Shown here piece after piece: positions 1-4,436 of a stretch of 5,252 bases of DNA. Source of the DNA: Acidimicrobiia bacterium. Its GTDB lineage: Bacteria; Actinomycetota; Acidimicrobiia; Spongiisociales; SHLN01. The stretch covers positions 1 to 5,252 of the forward strand of contig JAUXJL010000174.1 of the NCBI GenBank assembly GCA_030624805.1, written 5' to 3'. The position numbers and the translations under genes are program-made. Under the pieces are notes generated by a model. The model searched no databases. It was given only the letters and a program-made list of their open reading frames with translations, and was not told where the DNA came from. Position 1 is the first letter of the stretch. Each line of letters begins with the position of its first letter.

Positions 1-11
1 TGCGCTTCGCG

Positions 12-815
12 CTATGCCTTCAGCACTATCTGGTGCCCCTCCGCCAGGTTGAGACGCTCTGCGGCGCTTCCCTCCCGAACCGCGATCGCAATCAAGCCGT
101 ACGAGTCGAGGTGCAGTAGGAGCTGGCTCGGCTCGACCTCGCCATAGGCGGCTACCCACGGCAGGTTGTGCTCAGTGCCCCCGATTTGGAGAGTAACTTC
201 GCGGCCGGGTGAGGCCCCGAGGGCGGTGAGATCTTCGGCGGAGACATTTGTCTGGCAGTTGCCGAACTGATCGAGCCACCACACCTCTCCCCTGATTCCG
301 TTGCCTTCAGGCTCAACCAGGGGTAGCAGCATCGGGGAAAGTGATTCGTTGGGAAGGGTGGGGCCAAGGTCGGTGATTGCGGCCTGCCCGGAGGCCAGTA
401 CCGCCGCAGCCGGCCCAAACACATCGCGCCCATCGAACGTGCTCCCACCTAGGGCCGGGATTCGAAACCGCTCATCCTCGAGGACAACAACTTCGGAAGC
501 GCCACCCACCATCGCGACCGCAGGTGCCAGGACCCCGTTGTCGGGCCCCACGAAGTGGCCCCATGGTGTGAGGGCCGCGATCGGCCGGCGACTTGTGCCT
601 ACTCCCGGGTCGACCACAACCAGGGCCACACCCTCAGGCAGATACTGAACGGCCCGCACCAATGCAAGGGCCCCCGCCCGCACATTCCCGCGTTGCACAC
701 CGTGGGTTACATCGATGACCCGTAACTCGGGCTCAATGCGGGCTATGACACCGTGAACAACACCGACAAATTCATCGGTGAGACCGAAGTCGGAGAGGAA
801 CGAGATGGGGCGCAT
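12..815 (-). CDS. SAM hydrolase (SAM hydroxide adenosyltransferase, DUF62 family)
   Basis: The 267-residue protein has the full-length pattern of the DUF62/SAM hydroxide adenosyltransferase family, which uses water-derived hydroxide to split S-adenosylmethionine into adenosine and methionine and is related to the SAM fluorinase and chlorinase. Seen in order: FLSDFGLTDEF (6-16), VVDPGVGTSRR (67-77), VGPDNGVL, STFDGRDVFGP (125-135), then the C-terminal domain with DQFGNCQTNV (182-191) and REGSAA near the end. Of the family's Asp-Arg-His triad, D69 and R76 are present with the usual 7-residue spacing, but the His position is D128. I chose the ATG at 815 because the family fold begins directly there; an in-frame start at 911 would add 32 unrelated residues overlapping the upstream gene. 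The gap to the upstream gene's stop is 13 nt with no clear Shine-Dalgarno, so translation is probably coupled. Cytosolic. Family assignment is firm; activity is uncertain because of D128. Confidence 0.93.
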   Translation of the reverse strand: MRPISFLSDFGLTDEFVGVVHGVIARIEPELRVIDVTHGVQRGNVRAGALALVRAVQYLPEGVALVVVDPGVGTSRRPIAALTPWGHFVGPDNGVLAPAVAMVGGASEVVVLEDERFRIPALGGSTFDGRDVFGPAAAVLASGQAAITDLGPTLPNESLSPMLLPLVEPEGNGIRGEVWWLDQFGNCQTNVSAEDLTALGASPGREVTLQIGGTEHNLPWVAAYGEVEPSQLLLHLDSYGLIAIAVREGSAAERLNLAEGHQIVLKA

Positions 816-828
816 GAAGGGGGCAAGC

Positions 829-2133
829 CTAGGGATCCGGAGATGGCGAGCTCGGCAGCGGTTGCTCCGGGCGAGGCCGGATGAGCCCGGCCACGTACAA
901 AGTCTGGGCACCGAGGGCTAACACGCCCGCCGCGGCCAATCCGCCGCCGGACGGGATAGTTAGGGCCGTGGGAATGAGAGCCCCGAGCACCCAGGACAAC
1001 TGAAAGAGCGTTTCTGCTCGAACGAAGGCGCGGCCACGATCGTTGTGCGAAACCGATCTCTGGAGGAGCCCGTCGAAGGCCAGCTTGGCCACTCCCCACG
1101 CGAACCCAGCGGCCGCCGCCAAGGCGGCTCCGGCCACCAGTCCGAACGATTGGGCTGCGACGAAGGCGGCGGCTGCCTCGATGGCGAGGGCCGCCACCAC
1201 CATCGGCTCCTCCCGCAATATGCGCTCCAGCCAGGCCGCCACGATCGCACCGAGGAAGTAACCGACGCCGGCCGCGCCGAGCAAGAAACCGAAATCGAAC
1301 AGCCCGGCCTCTTCGTCTCTGAACGCAAAGGCGAGCAGGAAGAGAAGGAATCCATTGATAAACCGAACGCCGGCCGTAGCTAGCTGGGCTAGCCGCACTG
1401 ATCGCGCCACCCGCAGGACGCCGCGGCGCTGCCCCTGATTATCCGGCTTGGGCGGGAACGGGACCCCCTGGGCGGCGATCGCTGAAATCGCGAATGCGAA
1501 CATCGAGAGCAGCAGAGCTGCCCGGCTGCCGGCATCCTCCGACAGAGCTCCGAGCCCCGTTGCCAGGCCCCCACCAACCAGCGCAGCCATCGTACCCGAC
1601 ACCACTCCAATTTTTGCCATTCGAGCATTCGCCGCCACCAACTCGTGCGACCCCTCGAGGGCGACCGGCAGGAGCGAGTTCCGGCTGATGCCGTGTACAC
1701 GTGAAAACACGAGCATGAGGAACGCCAGCGGGAACAACACGATGTTATTACTGAGATTGAAGACCATTAAGAGAGCCACCACAGCTCGGGCCGCTGAGGC
1801 GACTCCGAGCCCTCTCCGATATGCGACCGGGTAGCGGGCGAACAGGCCTCCAAGGAACGGCCCGATGACGGCGAAGGGGGCGAGCGTAACGGCCAGGTAG
1901 AGGAAAACGTTGCCGCGTGCTTCGCTTGCTTCAGGCGTGAGAAAGAGCACATCCGCCAACGCAACTGCGACAAGCGTGTCCCCCGCCGCGTTGAACGCGT
2001 GGGTTAGGGCGAGGGCACGAAAGCGCGGACCCTTGGCCGACAAGAACTCATCTACCCGGTAAGCAACCGCTTTCGTGGTCCTCTTGGTGACCCGTCGCGC
2101 CGCACTCGTTTTCTTCTCGGGGGTGGGCTCCAT
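829..2133 (-). CDS. Major facilitator superfamily transporter, substrate unknown
   Basis: The 434-residue protein has about twelve hydrophobic segments (roughly 40-66, 76-98, 110-127, 128-146, 175-196, 203-222, 251-271, 279-301, 310-326, 330-350, 376-394 and 398-418) and a hydrophilic central loop near 223-250, the 6+6 layout of an MFS permease. After the second segment, GPFLGGLFARYPVAYRR resembles the MFS motif A loop with its basic residues. The N-terminus is a Lys/Arg-rich cytosolic tail of about 35 residues, and the C-terminus is Pro/Ser-rich. RGRAFVRAETLFQLSWVLGALIP (364-387 region) resembles MFS proteins I associate with actinobacteria. It begins 18 nt after the DAHP synthase stop, with no clear Shine-Dalgarno, and ends 13 nt before the SAM hydrolase gene, so it looks like the middle gene of an operon. 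Context hints at, but does not show, a link to aromatic compounds or methylthio metabolites. The substrate cannot be read from the sequence. Confidence 0.85.
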   Translation of the reverse strand: MEPTPEKKTSAARRVTKRTTKAVAYRVDEFLSAKGPRFRALALTHAFNAAGDTLVAVALADVLFLTPEASEARGNVFLYLAVTLAPFAVIGPFLGGLFARYPVAYRRGLGVASAARAVVALLMVFNLSNNIVLFPLAFLMLVFSRVHGISRNSLLPVALEGSHELVAANARMAKIGVVSGTMAALVGGGLATGLGALSEDAGSRAALLLSMFAFAISAIAAQGVPFPPKPDNQGQRRGVLRVARSVRLAQLATAGVRFINGFLLFLLAFAFRDEEAGLFDFGFLLGAAGVGYFLGAIVAAWLERILREEPMVVAALAIEAAAAFVAAQSFGLVAGAALAAAAGFAWGVAKLAFDGLLQRSVSHNDRGRAFVRAETLFQLSWVLGALIPTALTIPSGGGLAAAGVLALGAQTLYVAGLIRPRPEQPLPSSPSPDP

Positions 2134-2151
2134 GGCATCACGCTACCGGGG

Positions 2152-3216
2152 TCAGGCTGGATCATCCTCCGACCCGGCCCCCACTGCCCGGCGCTGTTCT
2201 TGGCGCGAATAGTCGAGGATCTCCTCAAACAGTCTCTGGACCACCTTCGGGTCAAGACCAAGCCGATCTGCTTCGTCACGCACATCCGCGAGCAAATCGA
2301 CCTCCCGATCTGGTGACCGCAGCGCAATACCCTCCTCCACTTTGATGTGGGCGATCTCGACGGCTCGCTTGACCCGGCGGGCCAGCAACCTGACGATTTC
2401 ACGGTCGACAAGGTCGATATCAGCCCGAAGCCGGACAATCCCCAGGGCATGCATGAGAGAGAAATACTCGTCGCGATCCAGCTGGTGCGGACCCTCGGTG
2501 AGGGCGTCGTCAGGGCTTGGATGCACCTCGACCATCAGGCCGTCGGCGCCTGCCGCTCTACCCGCCAAAGCCAGCGGGGCAACAATCGCACTCGCCCCGG
2601 AGGCGTGAGACGGGTCGATGATGACTGGCAGGTGACTGAGCTGTTTGATAACCGGAACCGAGCTGATATCGAGCGTGCTGGTGGTGCGGGTGTCGAACGT
2701 TCGAATACCCTGCTCGCCGAGCACGACATCCATATTTCCCTCATTGAGCACGTACTCGGCAGCCAGGAGCCATTCCTCGATGGTGGCGGAGGGCCCCCGC
2801 TTGAGGAGCACCGGGCGGTCGACCTGACCCACCGCCCGCAGCAGAACGACGTTCTGCATGTTGTGAGCACCGACTTGCACCATATCTACGTACTCAGCGA
2901 CCAGCGGAACGTCGTCGGGCTCGGTCACCTCGCTCACAACCGGCAGCGATGTGGCATCTCCCGCCTTGCGGAGATACCGAAGTCCCTCCTCGCCGAGACC
3001 TTGAAAGTCGTAAGGAGACCGAGGGATCTTGAACGCCCCACCCCTCAGAATGGCCGCGCCACCTTCAGCAATGAATTCAGCCGCCTCCATGATTTGAACC
3101 TCTGACTCAACGGCGCAGGGCCCAGCCATGACGGTGAAGGCTCCACCGCCAACGACGGCGGTGCCGACGGTAACCGAGGTCTCGCCGCCGCCGTTTCTGT
3201 GGGCTTTCATCTCCAT
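2152..3216 (-). CDS. aroF: Bifunctional 3-deoxy-7-phosphoheptulonate (DAHP) synthase / chorismate mutase
   Basis: This 354-residue enzyme joins the entry step of the shikimate pathway (PEP + erythrose-4-phosphate to DAHP) to a C-terminal AroQ-type chorismate mutase (chorismate to prephenate, towards Phe and Tyr). Residues about 25-250 are a type I-beta DAHP synthase barrel: VMAGPCAVES (metal Cys34), GGAFKIPRSPYDFQG (59-73), LLKRGPSATIEEW, GIRTFDT, IIDPSHASG (His204), GLMVEVHP (Glu230). Residues about 258-343 are the mutase, with E. coli AroQ active-site equivalents R264, R281, K292, R304, E305, S337 and Q341; D48 is replaced by S301. The N-terminal ferredoxin-like regulatory domain of Thermotoga-type enzymes is absent, so the mutase is the likely allosteric domain, as in other DAHPS-mutase fusions. 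Odd points are KIPRS instead of KPRTS and Glu241 at the usual metal-binding Asp. An AGGAGG lies 4 nt before this ATG and 10 nt before Met3, so either may be used. A Phe-rich leader and terminator precede it. Confidence 0.95.
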   Translation of the reverse strand: MEMKAHRNGGGETSVTVGTAVVGGGAFTVMAGPCAVESEVQIMEAAEFIAEGGAAILRGGAFKIPRSPYDFQGLGEEGLRYLRKAGDATSLPVVSEVTEPDDVPLVAEYVDMVQVGAHNMQNVVLLRAVGQVDRPVLLKRGPSATIEEWLLAAEYVLNEGNMDVVLGEQGIRTFDTRTTSTLDISSVPVIKQLSHLPVIIDPSHASGASAIVAPLALAGRAAGADGLMVEVHPSPDDALTEGPHQLDRDEYFSLMHALGIVRLRADIDLVDREIVRLLARRVKRAVEIAHIKVEEGIALRSPDREVDLLADVRDEADRLGLDPKVVQRLFEEILDYSRQEQRRAVGAGSEDDPA

Positions 3217-3220
3217 GGGT

Positions 3221-3226
3221 CCTCCT
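3221..3226 (-). promoter_or_regulatory. Shine-Dalgarno of the DAHP synthase gene
   Basis: A perfect AGGAGG on the minus strand, 4 nt before the ATG at 3216 and 10 nt before the in-frame ATG at 3210. It is the strongest ribosome-binding site in the window and lies downstream of the terminator, so it is present only in read-through transcripts. Confidence 0.8.
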
Positions 3227-3242
3227 AGTGGGCCCCGGATGC

Positions 3243-3269
3243 AAAAAACCCGGAGCCATCGCTCCGGGT
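3243..3269 (-). terminator. Intrinsic terminator (attenuator) in the DAHP synthase leader
   Basis: On the minus strand ACCCGGAGC, the loop GATG, then GCTCCGGGT form a perfect 9-bp GC-rich stem (3269-3261 with 3256-3248), followed directly by six T residues (3248-3243, the first one paired). This is a textbook Rho-independent terminator. It lies 26 nt upstream of the DAHP synthase start and about 260 nt past the end of ctaB, so it terminates a leader transcript and does not end a gene. Its 5' arm overlaps an alternative antiterminator arm. Confidence 0.9.
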
Positions 3270-3299
3270 AGTGGTGTGTTTCGCGCGACCTCTACCCGG
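3264..3299 (-). promoter_or_regulatory. Antiterminator hairpin
   Basis: On the minus strand CCGGGTAG (3299-3292) is the exact reverse complement of CTACCCGG (3271-3264), giving an 8-bp stem with a 20-nt loop. The 3' arm takes six bases (3269-3264) of the terminator's 5' arm, so the two hairpins exclude each other. The 5' arm contains the UAG stop codon of the leader peptide, so a ribosome that finishes the leader covers it. The pairing is seen directly; the role is inferred from the attenuation mechanism. Confidence 0.75.
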
Positions 3300-3328
3300 G
3301 CGTAGGCCCGAAAAAGAAGAACGCGAAA
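3279..3328 (-). promoter_or_regulatory. Upstream sequestering stem (anti-antiterminator)
   Basis: TTTCGCG within leader codons 5-7 (3328-3322) is the reverse complement of CGCGAAA (3285-3279), extendable by one G-U pair. It encloses a small inner hairpin CGGGC-CTAC-GCCCG (3310-3297). Both would trap the 5' arm of the antiterminator when the leader is not being translated. A ribosome stalled on the Phe run would cover the upstream arm and open the stem. The complementarity is seen; the function is inferred. Confidence 0.6.
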
Positions 3329-3342
3329 TAGGTAGATGTCAT
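3292..3342 (-). CDS. Phenylalanine-rich leader peptide (attenuator leader)
   Basis: ATG at 3342 opens a 16-residue frame, MTSTYFAFFFFGPTPG, ending in TAG at 3294-3292. Five of the 16 residues are Phe and one is Tyr, all within residues 5-11 (TAT TTC GCG TTC TTC TTT TTC), an improbable T-rich run in GC-rich DNA. The composition closely recalls the E. coli pheA leader peptide, which also carries a Phe run broken by an Ala. The peptide itself probably has no function; its role would be to make ribosomes stall when charged tRNA-Phe is scarce. No Shine-Dalgarno precedes it, but a candidate extended -10 box ends 10 nt before the ATG, so the mRNA could be nearly leaderless. It sits 22 nt upstream of the terminator stem and 76 nt upstream of the DAHP synthase/chorismate mutase start, whose product leads to Phe and Tyr. 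Confidence 0.85.
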   Translation of the reverse strand: MTSTYFAFFFFGPTPG

Positions 3343-3352
3343 CGTGGGTCGA

Positions 3353-3361
3353 AGTGTAGCA
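3353..3361 (-). promoter_or_regulatory. Candidate extended -10 promoter for the leader and aro operon
   Basis: The minus strand reads TGCTACACT (3361-3353), matching the extended -10 pattern TGnTAnnnT. It ends 10 nt before the leader ATG, so transcription would start about 3-4 nt before that codon or at it. There is no recognisable -35 hexamer; that region falls inside the heptamer array. The match is short and the start site is inferred. Confidence 0.45.
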
Positions 3362-3366
3362 GAAGC

Positions 3367-3436
3367 GCAGGACGCAGGACGCAGGACGCAAGACGCAGGA
3401 CGCAGGACGCAGGAAGCAGGACGCAGGAAGCAAGAA
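3367..3436. repeat. Heptanucleotide tandem array, GCAGGAC x10
   Basis: Ten consecutive 7-bp units on the plus strand. Six are GCAGGAC; the others are variants at one or two positions (GCAAGAC, GCAGGAA twice, GCAAGAA), with the variants concentrated at the right end. There are no spacers, so it is a short tandem repeat and not a CRISPR array. It abuts the candidate -10 promoter of the leader. A period of 7 is not compatible with a continuous reading frame of identical codons, and I see no gene across it. Confidence 0.95.
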
Positions 3437-3465
3437 CGCTCTTCAACCACCGCCACGGCGATCAC

Positions 3466-3500
3466 GCGTATCGCGTATTACATATTGCGTATTGCGTATT
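3466..3500. repeat. Heptanucleotide tandem array, GCGTATT x5
   Basis: Five 7-bp units on the plus strand: GCGTATC, GCGTATT, ACATATT, GCGTATT, GCGTATT, followed by a degenerate GCGCTCC. It starts 29 bp beyond the GCAGGAC array and ends 27 bp from the ctaB stop codon. The sequence differs from the first array but the unit length is the same. Confidence 0.85.
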
Positions 3501-3527
3501 GCGCTCCCCTGCGGCGTTACCGGGACG

Positions 3528-4436
3528 CTATGAAAAAAGCGCGTCAATCGCGATGGCTCCGAACAACAGCGTGAGATATACGTTCGAGTAGCCGAAAAAT
3601 CGCATCGCTTGTTCCGGGTGAGAACGCAACTGCCATGCGCCGGCGACAAAACCAACACCAAGCACCCAGGCAGCCCCCAGGTAGAACAGGCTCATGTCAC
3701 CCGCCGGGCCCAAGACGAGTGTGAGCGCAACCAGCTGAATGCTATAGAGGAGGATGCTCTGAAGCGTGGCCTTCTCCCCCATGACGACGGACAGCATCGG
3801 GATCCCGGCGCGTTCGTAGTCATCTCGGTACCGGAGCGACAGGGCCCAGAAATGAGGTGGTGTCCAAAAGAAAATGATGGCAAACATCACCCACGGGGCA
3901 AGGGCCAGAGACCCGGTGACTGCCGCCCATCCCACCAGCGCCGGCACCGCGCCGGCGGCACCGCCGATGACAATGTTCTGGGTTGATGACCGTTTGAGCC
4001 ACAGGGTGTAGACGAAAACGTAGAAGAGGAGGGCAGCGGTCGAGAGGACGGCGGCCAAGAGATTGGTGGCTACCCACAGCCACACGAATCCACTAAGGCC
4101 GAGTGCCACACCAAAAATGAGGGCCGGGCGGGGCTCAACCTTATGGGTGGGCATTGGCCGGTGGGCGGTGCGCGCCATGAGCTTGTCGATGTCCCGGTCG
4201 ATCACATTGTTTATGGCATTGGCACCCCCCGCCGACAAAGTCCCGCCGACGAGCGTCGCTAGTACCAGCCAGGTGCCGGGCCAGCGGCGTTCCGCCAATA
4301 TCATCGCCGGCACCGTGGTGACGAGCAGCAGCTCGATGATGCGTGGCTTGGTGAGGGATATATATGCACTGACGCGGGCGAGGCGTGTAGCGGGCGCTGC
4401 TCGGGGATCGATGATCTGGACGGGCTGGACGGTCAT
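3528..4436 (-). CDS. ctaB: Protoheme IX farnesyltransferase (heme O synthase)
   Basis: The 302-residue integral membrane prenyltransferase of the UbiA superfamily adds a farnesyl group to heme B to give heme O, for heme-copper oxidase maturation. Signature stretches are all present: SLTKPRIIELLLVT (27-40), the first Asp-rich motif N76-V-D80-x-D82-x-D84 followed by RTAHRPMP, STQNIVIGGAAGAVPALVGW (151-170), WTPPHFWALS (191-200) and the second motif YRDDYERAGIPM (203-214). The many hydrophobic segments fit about nine helices, and the length is typical. The start at 4436 places the family N-terminus correctly and overlaps the ctaA stop as ATGA; an in-frame start at 4664 would add 76 residues read out of frame through ctaA. 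A GAGG lies 7 nt before this ATG inside ctaA. The gene is translationally coupled to ctaA, which performs the next chemical step. Confidence 0.97.
   Translation of the reverse strand: MTVQPVQIIDPRAAPATRLARVSAYISLTKPRIIELLLVTTVPAMILAERRWPGTWLVLATLVGGTLSAGGANAINNVIDRDIDKLMARTAHRPMPTHKVEPRPALIFGVALGLSGFVWLWVATNLLAAVLSTAALLFYVFVYTLWLKRSSTQNIVIGGAAGAVPALVGWAAVTGSLALAPWVMFAIIFFWTPPHFWALSLRYRDDYERAGIPMLSVVMGEKATLQSILLYSIQLVALTLVLGPAGDMSLFYLGAAWVLGVGFVAGAWQLRSHPEQAMRFFGYSNVYLTLLFGAIAIDALFS

Larger units (their letters stand above)
3217..3527. other. 311-bp intergenic regulatory region between ctaB and the DAHP synthase gene
   Basis: This stretch holds, from right to left, the GCGTATT array, about 29 bp of unique sequence, the GCAGGAC array, the candidate extended -10, the Phe leader peptide, the attenuator structures and the DAHP synthase ribosome-binding site. 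I see no convincing intrinsic terminator for ctaB (a weak bulged stem just after its stop has no T-tract), no tRNA and no T-box signature. Confidence 0.8.

Noticed and set aside
1..14. Small GCGC-GAA-GCGC hairpin just after the SAM hydrolase stop
   Set aside because: It is only four base pairs and is cut by the window edge, so no T-tract can be seen; it could be the start of a terminator but is not supportable.
816..911. N-terminal extension of the SAM hydrolase frame to an ATG at 911
   Set aside because: The added 32 residues resemble nothing in the family and overlap the MFS coding end; the conserved fold begins at 815.
2347..3105. Long 252-codon plus-strand frame opposite the DAHP synthase gene
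   Set aside because: It is antisense to a strongly conserved enzyme, its product shows no family motif, and it reflects the GC-rich codon bias of the true gene.
3243..3342. T-box riboswitch as the explanation of the leader terminator
   Set aside because: The region is about 100 nt, has no T-box consensus or specifier stem, and contains a Phe-rich ORF that better explains control.
3107..3433. 108-codon minus-strand frame through the heptamer repeats with LRPASCV repeats
   Set aside because: The periodic protein is a by-product of the DNA repeat; the frame overlaps the Phe leader and the terminator and runs out of frame into the DAHP synthase gene.
3367..3500. CRISPR-like array
   Set aside because: Repeats are 7 bp and directly abutting, with no spacers.
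3500..3530. Possible terminator after ctaB (GCGTCCC with GGGGAGCGC)
   Set aside because: The stem is bulged, has a 13-nt loop and lacks a following T-tract.
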